Positions 1 to 8,082 are shown, counted from the stretch's first letter. The stretch is 41,893 bases of DNA from Oscillospiraceae bacterium (GCA_022766785.1 JALEOL010000070.1:1-41893); one strand, 5' to 3'. Made by a program: numbers and translations. Notes: generated by a model from the letters alone, not told the origin.

Positions 1-27
1 ACGCATTATCCGCTGCGCGGAAAACGC

Positions 28-102
28 TCAAGTTTCTTTGACGACGATAGCGGTGCTGGATTTCTGCAAAGATTTCCTGAGTTCAAATGGATATTAGTAT
101 GA
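28..102 (+). repeat. Dispersed intergenic repeat A, half-element (copy 1)
   Basis: This stretch closely matches the reverse complement of 17322-17398 and, in part, 8115-8160. It ends in a conserved GG(T/A)TATTAGTATGA terminus. The copy near 17.4 kb has two such halves in inverted orientation, so this one is probably the right half of a palindromic element whose left part is diverged or outside the window. No coding capacity is seen. Confidence 0.7.
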
Positions 103-114
103 ATATAATAGCTG

Positions 115-139
115 CGGGTCACGCCTTGTGACCCGTTTT
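115..139 (+). terminator. Intrinsic terminator of a gene left of the window
   Basis: An 8-bp GC-rich stem (CGGGTCAC / GTGACCCG) with a 5-nt loop is followed by TTTT. It lies upstream of the promoter of the next gene, so it should end transcription entering from the left. Confidence 0.65.
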
Positions 140-160
140 GCGTTTGCAATAACTTACCTA

Positions 161-189
161 TTGCAAGACTATGAGAAATGTGATATAAT
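161..189 (+). promoter_or_regulatory. Sigma-A type promoter of the HAD/ArsC/CorC operon
   Basis: TTGCAA at 161-166 and a perfect TATAAT at 184-189 are separated by 17 bp. The nearest gene downstream starts at 259, preceded by a GCGAGGA-like ribosome site. Confidence 0.7.
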
Positions 190-258
190 AAAAGATATGC
201 TGGATATACAGCGATAGTTTACAGAGAGAAAAACACAGAACAAAAGCGAGGAATACAT

Positions 259-1065
259 ATGATAAAGCTGATAGCGAGCGACATGGACGGAACCCTGCTC
301 AACGACAGAAAGGAGCTTCCGGCGGACTTCTTCGACGTGCTCTGCCGGCTGGAGGAGCGCGGCATAAAATTCACGGTGGCGAGCGGCCGCTCCTACGACG
401 CGGTGGCGCACCTGTTCCCGGAGGAATACCGCAGCCGTCTGGATTTCATCTGCGATAACGGCGCGAACATCTACCACGAGGGAAAGCAGGCGAGGTACAC
501 GCCGCTGGAGCGCGCAACGTTCGAGCAGCTGATAAGGGCGTGCGATGAGATCGGCGGATTGAGAGTGCTGGTCTGCGCCGGAAAGGGTACATATCACCTT
601 GAAGCGGAGCCGGATTTTACGGCAGAGATCGCGAAATACTACAAAAATCACATTCCCTGCGACGACCTGCTTTCGGTGGACGATGTGATTTACAAGGTAG
701 CCGTCTGCGACCTGCAGGGAACCGAGAAGCACGCAAAGCCTGCGCTTGACGCGGTAATGGGCGATAAGCTCAACGTGCAGGTATCCGGTCCCATATGGAT
801 GGACGTAATGTCCGCCGGGGTGAACAAGGGCAGCGCACTGGCGCAGCTTGCGGAGCTTTTGGGGATAGACAGCAGCGAGGTCATGGCTTTCGGGGATTAT
901 CTCAATGACGCTGAAATGCTGAGTTACGCCGGCTGGAGCTTCGCAATGGAAAACGGACACCCGGACGTAAAGCAAATCGCAGCATACACCGCAGGAAGCA
1001 ACAACGATAACGGCGTACTGAAGGCAGTCCGCAGGTACGCGCTGGGCGAAAGCGTGGAGGAATAA
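259..1065 (+). CDS. Cof-type HAD-superfamily hydrolase
   Basis: Predicted cytosolic sugar-phosphate or FMN-type phosphatase of the Cof/YbiV (HAD IIB) family, 268 aa, the usual length. The N-terminus carries HAD motif I, DMDGTLL, with the nucleophile Asp8 and acid/base Asp10. The C-terminal FGDYLNDAEML stretch (about residues 210-220) is motif IV with its metal-binding acidic residues. A lysine before it (NKGSAL) fits motif III. The cap domain in between sets substrate choice and cannot be read from sequence. The ATG at 259 follows a GCGAGGA ribosome site. The stop overlaps the next start (TAATG), so it is translationally coupled to the ArsC-like gene. The family call is secure; the substrate is unknown. 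Confidence 0.93.
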   Translation: MIKLIASDMDGTLLNDRKELPADFFDVLCRLEERGIKFTVASGRSYDAVAHLFPEEYRSRLDFICDNGANIYHEGKQARYTPLERATFEQLIRACDEIGGLRVLVCAGKGTYHLEAEPDFTAEIAKYYKNHIPCDDLLSVDDVIYKVAVCDLQGTEKHAKPALDAVMGDKLNVQVSGPIWMDVMSAGVNKGSALAQLAELLGIDSSEVMAFGDYLNDAEMLSYAGWSFAMENGHPDVKQIAAYTAGSNNDNGVLKAVRRYALGESVEE

Positions 1066-1397
1066 TGAACATTCAGATATTCGGCAAATCAAAATGCTTT
1101 GATACAAAAAAGGCGGAGAGATATTTCAAGGAACGCGGCATAAAATACCAGTATGTGGATATCCTCTCCAAGGGTCTGAGCCGCGGCGAGCTTGACAGCG
1201 TGACAAGGGCGCTGGGGGGCATTGACGCGGTGATAGACGAGAACTCAAAGGACTACGCGCAGATAAAATACCTTCTGGACGAGGCGAAGCCGGATAAGCT
1301 GGCGGAGAACCCGAAGCTCTACAAGACGCCTATCGTCCGCAACGGGCGCAGCGCCACCACAGGCTACTGCCCCGAAATCTGGAAGAACTGGGAGTAA
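1065..1397 (+). CDS. ArsC/Spx-family thioredoxin-fold protein
   Basis: A 110-aa protein of the ArsC/Spx family, with a glutaredoxin-like fold. It begins with a beta strand and a single redox cysteine, Cys11, in GKSKCFDTKKA. The following KAERYFKERGIKYQYVDI is the typical ArsC helix and second strand. The C-terminal part has the TPIVRNG segment that carries the cis-proline and the conserved Arg seen in arsenate reductases. There is no CXXC as in Spx, so a reductase-like role fits better than an RNA-polymerase-binding regulator. Whether arsenate is the substrate is doubtful, because no ars genes are nearby. It overlaps the HAD gene by one base and is followed after 3 nt by the CorC-like gene. 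Confidence 0.85.
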   Translation: MNIQIFGKSKCFDTKKAERYFKERGIKYQYVDILSKGLSRGELDSVTRALGGIDAVIDENSKDYAQIKYLLDEAKPDKLAENPKLYKTPIVRNGRSATTGYCPEIWKNWE

Positions 1398-1400
1398 TGC

Positions 1401-2654
1401 ATGCAGATCGTTTTTATTGTAATTCTGATATTGTGTTCGGCGTTCTTTTCGGCGACCGAGACAGCACTGAACAGCGCCAACAAGATACGCCTGAAAAACA
1501 TGGCGGACAACGGCAGCCGGGCGGCGCAGCGAACGCTGAACATTCTCGCAAAATACGACAAGGCGCTGACGACGATCCTCATCGGCAACAATATTGTAAA
1601 TATCGCCTGCTCGTCCATTGCGACGATACTGGCGATACAGCTTGTGGGAGAGAAATACGGCTCGCTGGTGTCCACTATCGCGACGACTGTCATCGTGCTG
1701 ATATTCGGAGAGGTGCTGCCAAAGAGCATTGCAAAGGATTATTCCGAGAGCTTTGCCATGGTGACTTCCATGGTGATATCCTTCCTGATGATTATTTTCA
1801 CTCCGTTTTCGGCGCTGTTTATCCTGCTGAAAAAGGGAGTATCCAGGATCTTTAACCGCAAGGAATCCGTCAGCATGACCGAGGAGGAGCTAAAGGTGAT
1901 GATCGACGAGATCGAGGACGAGGGCGTGCTGGAGACCCAGGAGAGCGACCTTGTTCGCAGCGCTCTGGAGTTTGACGAGATCACCGTTGACGAGATCATC
2001 ACCCCCCGGGTGCGAATTACCGCCGTGGAGGTGGGAGAAAGCGTCAGCGAGGTGCGAAAGAAGTTCCTGCGCGAGGAGTATTCCAGAATGCCGGTGTACG
2101 AGCGCACGCTTGACAATATCATCGGAATAATCACCGAAAAGGAGTTCTTCAAGCAGTACGAAAAGGACAGCGATTTCACCGTGCGCAGCATAATGCAGGA
2201 GACGATATATCTCCCACAGATGCAGAAGCTTTCCGAGGTATTCCGAACCATGCAGAAGCAGAAATGCCACATGAGCGTTGTGCTCGACCAGCACGGCGGT
2301 ACTCTTGGGATAGTCACGATGGAGGACATTCTCGAGGAGCTGGTGGGCGAGATATGGGACGAGAGCGACGAGGTGAGATCCCCCGTGACCGTGGTGGGGA
2401 ACAACGTTTTCGAGGTGTACGGCGAGGTTTCGCTGAATTCACTGCGGCGCTTTCTTGAAAACAGGGATATCCCGGCGGATATCGAAAGCGAGGCTCACAC
2501 TGTCGCCGGCTGGGTGCTGGGATTGTTCGGCAGTATCCCGAAAAGCGGCGATGTTATCACAAGCGGCTGCTTTACCGTGACTGTGCTGGAGGCGGCGGAG
2601 CTCAGGGTGAACAGGGTCAGGATCGAGATAAAACAGACGGAAAGAGAGGAATGA
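1401..2654 (+). CDS. HlyC/CorC (CNNM) family membrane protein with CBS pair
   Basis: A 417-aa integral membrane protein of the UPF0053/CNNM family, related to B. subtilis MpfA and Salmonella CorC, which act in Mg2+ (or Co2+) efflux. The first roughly 145 residues form the DUF21 transmembrane domain, with several hydrophobic helices and the conserved SATETAL segment near the start. Two CBS motifs follow (about residues 200-325, including TPRVRI and DQHGGTLGIVTMEDILEELVG). A C-terminal CorC_HlyC domain begins near residue 335. The older 'hemolysin' name is historical. The ATG at 1401 lies 3 nt after the preceding stop, so it is in the same operon. It is full length with all domains present. Confidence 0.93.
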   Translation: MQIVFIVILILCSAFFSATETALNSANKIRLKNMADNGSRAAQRTLNILAKYDKALTTILIGNNIVNIACSSIATILAIQLVGEKYGSLVSTIATTVIVLIFGEVLPKSIAKDYSESFAMVTSMVISFLMIIFTPFSALFILLKKGVSRIFNRKESVSMTEEELKVMIDEIEDEGVLETQESDLVRSALEFDEITVDEIITPRVRITAVEVGESVSEVRKKFLREEYSRMPVYERTLDNIIGIITEKEFFKQYEKDSDFTVRSIMQETIYLPQMQKLSEVFRTMQKQKCHMSVVLDQHGGTLGIVTMEDILEELVGEIWDESDEVRSPVTVVGNNVFEVYGEVSLNSLRRFLENRDIPADIESEAHTVAGWVLGLFGSIPKSGDVITSGCFTVTVLEAAELRVNRVRIEIKQTEREE

Positions 2655-2658
2655 CATC

Positions 2659-2910
2659 ATGACGGAATTCAGGTATGACACCCAGCTTCTCATAGAGGGC
2701 GAGGGGCTGGACGAGGACGTTGTAAGCGAATATATCCGCACCAACTTCAGGGGCGACTGCCTGCTGGCGGTAGGCGACGATGATCTGATAAAGCTGCACT
2801 ATCACACCAACGAGCCGTGGAAGGTTCTGGAATACTGCGCGTCCCTGGGCGAGATCTACGATATCGTCATTGAGGACATGGACAGACAGTCGAGGGGATT
2901 GAAGGGCTGA
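2659..2910 (+). CDS. Stand-alone FakA/YloV middle-domain protein
   Basis: An 83-aa protein that matches one conserved block of the fatty-acid kinase FakA (YloV): a Phe-rich 'TEF' start, then CLLAVGDDDLIKLHYHTN and a region ending in EDM. In FakA this block is the middle domain between the DAK2 kinase domain and the DegV-binding C-terminus. Here it stands alone, with no kinase domain upstream. Short proteins of this kind are sometimes annotated 'kinase to dihydroxyacetone kinase'. The ATG at 2659 has an AGAGAGGA ribosome site, and the gene starts 4 nt after the CorC-like stop. The function of the free domain is not known; a regulatory or binding role is inference. Confidence 0.75.
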   Translation: MTEFRYDTQLLIEGEGLDEDVVSEYIRTNFRGDCLLAVGDDDLIKLHYHTNEPWKVLEYCASLGEIYDIVIEDMDRQSRGLKG

Positions 2911-2911
2911 T

Positions 2912-3883
2912 ATGAAAACTGTTATCATCGACAACAGCCTGTGCACTCTCCCCATTGACGAGAATGCAAAGGCTCAGCACATTTACCGCTATATACAGGC
3001 ACTGGCGGAGACCGGCGTAAAGTACATAGAGCTGGATTTCCGAACGGTCATGAAAATGCATGAGCTTCCGGACGGGATAGGGTATATTTTCAGGCTGGGG
3101 GATCCGATGTTCGGGGAACTGACCCAGGCGTTTGATTTCAGCTATGCGCTTGTTACGATACAGGATCTTAGATCAAGGGTGAACGTGGGCAGAACGCCTG
3201 TTATACTGGAACTCCCGGTGATACACGGGCTGTCAAGGCAGCTTATCGGTCTGGCGCAGGGTCAGGTCTCCGCGCCGATCTCCATGGTAAGGCTCCGTGG
3301 GAGCTATCCGCTTATGGACGACAACGAAGCAGGAGAGATGATCTGGCGCGCCAAGAATTCGGTTACAGTGCCGGTGGATCTCTGCCCGATGAACGGGAAA
3401 AAGACTGCACTGGATATGGCGATCAAGGCGTCAAGAGCCGGGGTGGACAGTCTGACCATGTGCATGGGGCGCTCAAAGAATTACGCTTCGCTGGAGGATT
3501 ATGTGTTCTCGCTGATGTCGGTGCACGATGTTCTGCCGAAGGAGATAAGTCTGTCGGCGATGTGCAGGGCGGAGATACTTCATCATATGGTATTCGGAAG
3601 CCGCAGCGAGGACTGCATTACGGACATGATGCACATAATCGACCACGACATCGCGAACCTCACGAACGTGGACACCGGCGAGCATGTGAAGCTCCACATC
3701 TCCCTGAAGGACAAGATGATGCTGCGGCACACCTACGTTACGGCGCTCCAGAAATTCGCAGAGGAAGAGGATATCCCGGAGGATCTTATGGCGGACATGA
3801 CGGACGCGATAAACCACTTTGATTTCCACCAGTTCGACCAGGAAACAGTCTACTATGGAAACACACCAAAGCTGCTGAACTGA
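2912..3883 (+). CDS. HMGL-like TIM-barrel protein (divergent isopropylmalate/homocitrate synthase relative)
   Basis: A 323-aa cytosolic protein that resembles the HMG-CoA lyase / isopropylmalate synthase barrel only distantly. It opens with a strand, IDNSLC, where true family members have the DTTLRDG motif, so the metal-binding Asp-Arg pair is not conserved. Later it has barrel-like strands (VKYIELDF, VDSLTMCMGRSKNYASLEDYV) and the His-rich segment NLTNVDTGEHVKLH. Such degenerate members can be non-catalytic or use another substrate. The start is 1 nt after the preceding stop, so it closes the operon. A hairpin terminator follows. Beyond it lies a convergent citrate synthase gene, which is suggestive because both families condense or cleave acetyl-CoA adducts. 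The family call is tentative. Confidence 0.5.
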   Translation: MKTVIIDNSLCTLPIDENAKAQHIYRYIQALAETGVKYIELDFRTVMKMHELPDGIGYIFRLGDPMFGELTQAFDFSYALVTIQDLRSRVNVGRTPVILELPVIHGLSRQLIGLAQGQVSAPISMVRLRGSYPLMDDNEAGEMIWRAKNSVTVPVDLCPMNGKKTALDMAIKASRAGVDSLTMCMGRSKNYASLEDYVFSLMSVHDVLPKEISLSAMCRAEILHHMVFGSRSEDCITDMMHIIDHDIANLTNVDTGEHVKLHISLKDKMMLRHTYVTALQKFAEEEDIPEDLMADMTDAINHFDFHQFDQETVYYGNTPKLLN

Positions 3884-3894
3884 ATAATAATACA

Positions 3895-3916
3895 GGGCGA
3901 AGATGATCTTCGCCCC
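3895..3916. terminator. Bidirectional terminator between convergent genes
   Basis: A near-perfect inverted repeat, GGGCGAAGAT / ATCTTCGCCC, lies between the forward operon and the reverse citrate synthase gene. On the plus strand it is followed by GATTTGTTTT; on the minus strand T-rich sequence follows. It probably serves both sides. Confidence 0.75.
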
Positions 3917-3924
3917 GATTTGTT

Positions 3925-5253
3925 TTATTGTATTTCTTCCATAACGCTCTTGTAAGCCGGGCGGATTATCTTGCCCATTCCCACAAGCTCCTCAATGCGG
4001 TGAGCCGACCAGCCCACGACTCTTGCGATAGCGAACAGGGGAGTGTACAGCTCCACGGGGATACCCAGCATGTCATACACGAAGCCGCTGTAGAAATCCA
4101 CGTTGGGACTTACGCCCTTGTATATGCGGCGCTTCTCTGCGATGAGCTGCGGCGCGATCTCCTCGATGTTGGAGTAAAGAGCCATGTCCGTGGTCTTTCC
4201 CTTGGCTTGGGCAAGTTTCTCTACATACGCCTTCAGCACGCGCTCTCTCGGGTCGGAAATGGAGTACACCGCGTGACCCATGCCGTAGATAAGCCCCTTG
4301 CGGTCGAATGCTTCGCCGTCAAGCAGCTTGCGCAGATATGCCTCCACCTCGGCTTTGTCGGTGGGATCGCTGATGTGGCTGCGGATATCCTGGATCATCT
4401 GCATTACCTTCAGATTTGCGCCGCCGTGACGCGGACCTTTCAGAGAGGACATCGCCGCGGCTATCGCAGAGTAGGTGTCGGAGCCGGAGGAAGTCACAAC
4501 ACGGGTCGTGAACGTGGAGTTATTGCCGCCGCCGTGTTCCATGTGGAGCATGAGAACGATGTCGAGAACGTGCGCTTCAAGCTCGGTGTATTTCGTGTCC
4601 GGGCGCAGCATTCGCAGGAAGTTCTCCGCGGTGGAAAGTCCCGGCGCCGGGCGGTGGATATACATGCTGCCGTCGTTGTCGTAGTGATTGTACGCGTGAT
4701 ATCCGTACACCGCCAGCATGGGGAATACCGCTGTCAGCATAAGGCACTGGCGAATGCAGTTGTCGATGTCGTTGGAGGACAGGTTCTCGTCATAGGAGGA
4801 CAGCGTGAGGATACTCTTTGTCATGGAGTTCATGATGTCGTGGGACGGCGCTTTCATGATAACGTCCCGGGTGAAATTCGAGGGGATCACGCGGCATTCG
4901 GACAGTATCTCGTTGAATTCCGCCAGCTGTTCGTCCGTGGGAAGCTCGCCGAATATCAGCAGGTAGGCGGTCTTTTCGAAGCCATAGCCGCCGTTCAGTC
5001 CCTTTATCAGCGTGTTGATGTTGTATCCGCGATACCACAGCTCGCCGTCGCAGGGCACGCGCTCGCCATTTTCCTCTTTGAAAGACACTATCTTGGAAAT
5101 GCGCGTAAGCCCGGTGAGCACGCCTTTTCCGTTAATGTCGCGAAGCCCTCTGTTCACGCCGTATTCCTTGAACAGGGTGTCGGAAATGGTATCGTGTTCC
5201 TTGCACAGCTTCTGCTTTTCCGCCGCGTATTCGTTGATCCTTTCAAATGCCAT
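3925..5253 (-). CDS. Citrate synthase
   Basis: Condenses acetyl-CoA and oxaloacetate to citrate in the cytosol; in anaerobes it usually feeds the oxidative branch towards 2-oxoglutarate and glutamate. The 442-aa length suits the Clostridia type. Catalytic residues can be placed by alignment to known motifs: His276 in GPRHGG, His327 in GMGHAVY and Asp386 in VDFYSG, with the substrate-binding HGGGNNS at 240. The start has a strong AGGAGG ribosome site. A MarR regulator gene lies 42 nt upstream on the same strand, probably in one transcript, so citrate synthase may be under its control. 2-Methylcitrate synthase is an alternative but no prp genes are nearby. Confidence 0.95.
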   Translation of the reverse strand: MAFERINEYAAEKQKLCKEHDTISDTLFKEYGVNRGLRDINGKGVLTGLTRISKIVSFKEENGERVPCDGELWYRGYNINTLIKGLNGGYGFEKTAYLLIFGELPTDEQLAEFNEILSECRVIPSNFTRDVIMKAPSHDIMNSMTKSILTLSSYDENLSSNDIDNCIRQCLMLTAVFPMLAVYGYHAYNHYDNDGSMYIHRPAPGLSTAENFLRMLRPDTKYTELEAHVLDIVLMLHMEHGGGNNSTFTTRVVTSSGSDTYSAIAAAMSSLKGPRHGGANLKVMQMIQDIRSHISDPTDKAEVEAYLRKLLDGEAFDRKGLIYGMGHAVYSISDPRERVLKAYVEKLAQAKGKTTDMALYSNIEEIAPQLIAEKRRIYKGVSPNVDFYSGFVYDMLGIPVELYTPLFAIARVVGWSAHRIEELVGMGKIIRPAYKSVMEEIQ

Positions 5254-5295
5254 AGTGTTCCTCCTTATCTTTCATCTTGCATGGAGTGCCGGTGT

Positions 5296-5730
5296 TCAGC
5301 CGCAGGATCTGGTGAGCTTTTTCAGCAGGGCGTACAGCGTCTGCTTTTCCTCCTCGCTGAGCGGCTCCAGAAATCGGTGCGCCTGGCTGTGCATCTTCTG
5401 CGCCAGCTCGTTTGAGTGCGCCTTTCCCTCTGGTGTGAGCGATACGATCGTTTCGCGCTTGTCCTGCTGGTTCTTTGCCCGGGCGATGTAACCGTCGTTC
5501 TCCAGCTTCGCAAGCGATTCTGACATGGACTGGGGACTTACCGCGAGCTGCTCCGCAAGGCGTTTCTGCGATATCGTGCTGCTCCTGCCTATCGTCAGCA
5601 GTATCCTGTCCCGTTCCAGCAGGCTCTTTCCGCCGCCCAGGAACTCACTTTTGCCGGCGGATATCTGTCCCCTCAGCTTTGCGAACCAGTCGTGGATAAG
5701 CCCGGTGAGTTGTTCGTCAATATCCTGCAT
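5296..5730 (-). CDS. MarR-family transcriptional regulator
   Basis: A 144-aa winged-helix DNA-binding protein of the MarR family, normal in length. The recognition region reads ISQKRLAEQLAVSPQSMSESLAKLENDGYIARAKN (given as helix 3, helix 4 and start of wing, about residues 52-87), followed by the family's D-K-R-wing motif (QQDKRE) and the LTPEGKA segment. The C-terminal helices form the dimer arm. It sits 42 nt upstream of citrate synthase and is probably co-transcribed and autoregulated, as is common for MarR genes. The ligand is unknown. The ATG at 5730 follows an AAGAGG ribosome site, and its leader carries a short direct repeat (5743-5764). Confidence 0.93.
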   Translation of the reverse strand: MQDIDEQLTGLIHDWFAKLRGQISAGKSEFLGGGKSLLERDRILLTIGRSSTISQKRLAEQLAVSPQSMSESLAKLENDGYIARAKNQQDKRETIVSLTPEGKAHSNELAQKMHSQAHRFLEPLSEEEKQTLYALLKKLTRSCG

Positions 5731-5742
5731 ATGTACCTCTTA

Positions 5743-5764
5743 TACTGTCTCTTGTACTGTCTCT
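5743..5764 (-). repeat. Short tandem direct repeat in the marR leader
   Basis: Two copies of TACTGTCTCT (plus-strand reading) are separated by 2 bp, just upstream of the MarR ribosome site. On the minus strand it reads AGAGACAGTA twice, and a third AGAGG is the ribosome site itself. It could be a regulatory element, or a chance duplication. Confidence 0.5.
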
Positions 5765-5818
5765 GACTGCATGGCGCGGTCAGGTTTTCGTATCTGCAAC
5801 AAAATCAAGTACCTTATT

Positions 5819-5847
5819 ATTTTAACACAGAAATCCGGATTTGTCAA
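5819..5847 (-). promoter_or_regulatory. Promoter of marR-citrate synthase
   Basis: On the minus strand TTGACA (5847-5842) and TAAAAT (5824-5819) are spaced 17 bp. The rest of the gap between 5731 and 6053 shows only AT-rich sequence and the terminator of the next gene; no small gene was found. Confidence 0.7.
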
Positions 5848-6003
5848 GCGTGGTTTGAGACATATTCTGGAAAGTTTGGTGATAAGAATAAGAAAATCAG
5901 AATATCGATGTTTTTTACCGAGACTATTGACGGATACAGCATAATATGTTACAATACAGATAATACAGTTACGAACAGGAAAAGAGCGGTTCCAAAGAAT
6001 AAA

Positions 6004-6035
6004 CCGCACCGGAAGTCAGCTGCTTTCCGGTGCGG
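6004..6035 (-). terminator. Terminator of the 6.1-kb lipoprotein gene
   Basis: An 11-bp perfect stem (CCGCACCGGAA / TTCCGGTGCGG) with a 10-nt loop follows the lipoprotein stop. On the minus strand it continues into TTTATTCTTT. Confidence 0.8.
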
Positions 6036-6053
6036 TGTGAAGTGAAAACGTGT

Positions 6054-6722
6054 TTATTCGGCGGTGACTGTTATGGAGTAGCACGGTGTGTCGAGATCCA
6101 CGTAGTCAGACCAGCTCACAATGAACTTGTATCCCTTGTACATGAACATGGTCACAACCGAGTAGTCCATTTCATTCGTTTCGGGAGGGTCGATATCTCC
6201 AACGATCGCATTCAATTCGTTATAGCTCATGTTGCCGGTTATGCCGTCGAGAATAGGGCAGGCGGTGTTGATGAAAAGCCCTGTGACAACGCTGTCCCTG
6301 TAGTCTTCAGCCAGGGTCACTGCGAGGGGGTTGAAGGCAAGCTCCGCACCTATGCAGTCGAAGGTGTGAGAGCCTGAATATCCGAACTCGCTGGGAGCAA
6401 GCTCGGTGTTGTACATGGTTTCGATATCGCCGATGGTCATGCCGATAAGCTCTGCGACCTGGGGAACCTCAGCCTGTGCGGTCTCTGCGGCGGGCTCGGT
6501 GCTCTCCGCTGTGGGGACTGTGACCTCGACCGTGGGTACTGTGGTCTCTGGAGCGGTCGTGGTCTCCGGAGCGTTAGTGGTATCTGTGGTGGTCGCCGTG
6601 GTGCCGGAGGTGCTTTCTGTGGTAACTGCGGAGCTGCTTTCGCTGCCGGAATTTCCGCCGCTGCAGCCGGTGAGCGCTATAGAGCATGCAATAAGCAGTG
6701 CAGGAAATGCTGTCCTTTTCAT
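6054..6722 (-). CDS. Thr/Ser-rich lipoprotein of unknown function
   Basis: A 222-aa predicted lipoprotein. The signal peptide has a short basic start, a hydrophobic core and the lipobox LTGC, so it should be anchored to the outer face of the membrane at about Cys19. A low-complexity linker rich in Thr, Ser, Glu and Pro follows (about residues 22-85), probably glycosylated or a spacer in the cell wall. The C-terminal domain (about 88-222) is a compact globular region starting ELIGMTIGDIE, a sequence style seen in many small extracellular Ruminococcus proteins. No enzyme motif was found. It has its own promoter and terminator and is monocistronic. Confidence 0.85.
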   Translation of the reverse strand: MKRTAFPALLIACSIALTGCSGGNSGSESSSAVTTESTSGTTATTTDTTNAPETTTAPETTVPTVEVTVPTAESTEPAAETAQAEVPQVAELIGMTIGDIETMYNTELAPSEFGYSGSHTFDCIGAELAFNPLAVTLAEDYRDSVVTGLFINTACPILDGITGNMSYNELNAIVGDIDPPETNEMDYSVVTMFMYKGYKFIVSWSDYVDLDTPCYSITVTAE

Positions 6723-6830
6723 TTTTGTGTTTCCTTTCTGTTGTCGGATAGAGAGCCGGGGAGCGTGTTGAATGTCCGCTGTGTGTACCTTTTACGGAGC
6801 GTGATATTTCCCGGTTCATTTGCAAATGGT

Positions 6831-6859
6831 ATTATATCACAATTATCCGGTGCTGTCAA
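6831..6859 (-). promoter_or_regulatory. Promoter of the lipoprotein gene
   Basis: A full-consensus sigma-A promoter on the minus strand: TTGACA (6859-6854), 17 bp, TATAAT (6836-6831). The transcript would carry a leader of about 100 nt. Confidence 0.8.
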
Positions 6860-6916
6860 GTGGCATATGTCGCGGAGCATATTTTACCGGGACATCGGCG
6901 TGTCCGTGTTTTTTGT

Positions 6917-6922
6917 TATAAT
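6917..6922 (+). promoter_or_regulatory. -10 element of the small zinc-ribbon gene
   Basis: TATAAT lies 24 bp upstream of the 38-aa zinc-ribbon start. No good -35 hexamer is seen 17 bp upstream, so an activator or an extended -10 element may be needed. Confidence 0.45.
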
Positions 6923-6946
6923 TTATACAGGAAAGGTGGTGGCAGT

Positions 6947-7063
6947 ATGACATTACTCCCGATGGGTAACAAATGTCCCAAGTGCGGTGCGAAGCTGAAA
7001 AGCGGAGCGAAAATCTGCCCGAAATGCTCAAGCCCGGTGATAAAGCCGGTATCGCTGCGCTGA
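6947..7063 (+). CDS. 38-aa zinc-ribbon miniprotein
   Basis: A short reading frame with a GAAAGGTGG ribosome site and an upstream TATAAT. It encodes two CPKC knuckles: KCPKCG at residues 9-14 and CPKCSS at 24-29, separated by a basic KLKSGAKI stretch. This is the treble-clef/zinc-ribbon pattern found at the start of many Clostridia membrane proteins, for example the protein at 14422 in this window. Here it stands alone, with no membrane segment. The gene ends 47 nt before the WYL regulator and may be co-transcribed with it. A truncated remnant of a longer zinc-ribbon gene is an alternative. Confidence 0.6.
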   Translation: MTLLPMGNKCPKCGAKLKSGAKICPKCSSPVIKPVSLR

Positions 7064-7110
7064 GATATGCGGCGGATTACTGAATATACACAGTGACGAG
7101 GTAGGGTTAT

Positions 7111-8082
7111 ATGATGAACACAGAAAAGAACGACCGTATCCTTGCGATATTCCTGCGCGGAATGCGGGGCGAAAAGCTGACGGTATCCTCGCTTGCGAAC
7201 GAATACGGGGTATCTCCAAAAAGCATATCCCGTGACATAAGCGGAATACGCTGCTTTCTGGCGGAGAACCGGGAGATATGCGGACATGCCGAGCTTGTTT
7301 ACAGCCGCAGCGACAAATGCTACATAATGCGCTTTGACGATTTCCTGAGGGACAGCGAGCTGCTTGCGGTGATAAAGGTGCTGATAGGCAGCCGGGCGTT
7401 CAGCAAGACGGAGCTGCTTGAAATAACGGGAAAGCTGCGCAGGTTCACAAGCACCCGTGACAAGGCGCTGCTGGACAGCCTTATCGCCAAGGAGAAGTAC
7501 CACTACACCGAAGTGCGGCACGATTGCAGCGAGGGCGTGGTGGAAATGCTGTGGAAGCTTGGCGGAGATATCCGCAGCCGCACGGAGATAACGATAACCT
7601 ACTACAAGATGAACCGCGACCGTGTGACTCACACACTGCATCCGGTGTCGCTGATGTTCAGCGAGTATTACTTTTATCTGATAGCCTACCGCGCGTCGGA
7701 TACGGGGCACATGCCGGTGTATTTCCGGGTGGACAGGATAGTGTCCGTGGTGGAGCACCGCACGCATTTTGAGCTTGACCGCAGCATTGACTTTGACGAG
7801 GGCGCTTTGCGCAGGAAGATACAGTTCATGTTCCCGGGGGGATGCCGCACGATACGGTTTGAGTTCAGCGGTCCGTCTTTACAGGCGGTGCTTGACCGTC
7901 TGCCCACCGCCGTGGTGCTTGAGAAGAACGGCAGAACTGCCCTGGTGGAGGCGGAGGTATACGGCACCGGTATTATGATGTACCTGCTGTCCCAGGGCAG
8001 CTGGGTGAAGGTGGTGTCTCCGCAGGATTTCGTGGAGGAATACAAGGCGGAGCTTCGGAGAATGGCGGAGAAATACGAATAG
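7111..8082 (+). CDS. HTH-WYL family transcriptional regulator
   Basis: A 323-aa regulator with an N-terminal winged HTH (about residues 5-65; LTVSSLANEYGVSPKSISRD contains the recognition helix) and a C-terminal WYL domain (about 140-235), an Sm-like fold that binds ligands, often nucleic acids or nucleotides. A WCX-like tail follows. WYL proteins control stress, DNA-damage or defence genes, or diverse metabolism. No obvious target lies beside it: the next gene downstream is on the opposite strand. The ATG ATG start at 7111 has a GAGGTAGG-like ribosome site. Confidence 0.9.
   Translation: MMNTEKNDRILAIFLRGMRGEKLTVSSLANEYGVSPKSISRDISGIRCFLAENREICGHAELVYSRSDKCYIMRFDDFLRDSELLAVIKVLIGSRAFSKTELLEITGKLRRFTSTRDKALLDSLIAKEKYHYTEVRHDCSEGVVEMLWKLGGDIRSRTEITITYYKMNRDRVTHTLHPVSLMFSEYYFYLIAYRASDTGHMPVYFRVDRIVSVVEHRTHFELDRSIDFDEGALRRKIQFMFPGGCRTIRFEFSGPSLQAVLDRLPTAVVLEKNGRTALVEAEVYGTGIMMYLLSQGSWVKVVSPQDFVEEYKAELRRMAEKYE

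Noticed and set aside
3928-5415. A long open frame on the plus strand opposite citrate synthase
   Set aside because: It is antisense to a clear enzyme gene, has His/Val/Arg-rich composition typical of reversed GC-rich codons, and lacks any motif or ribosome site.
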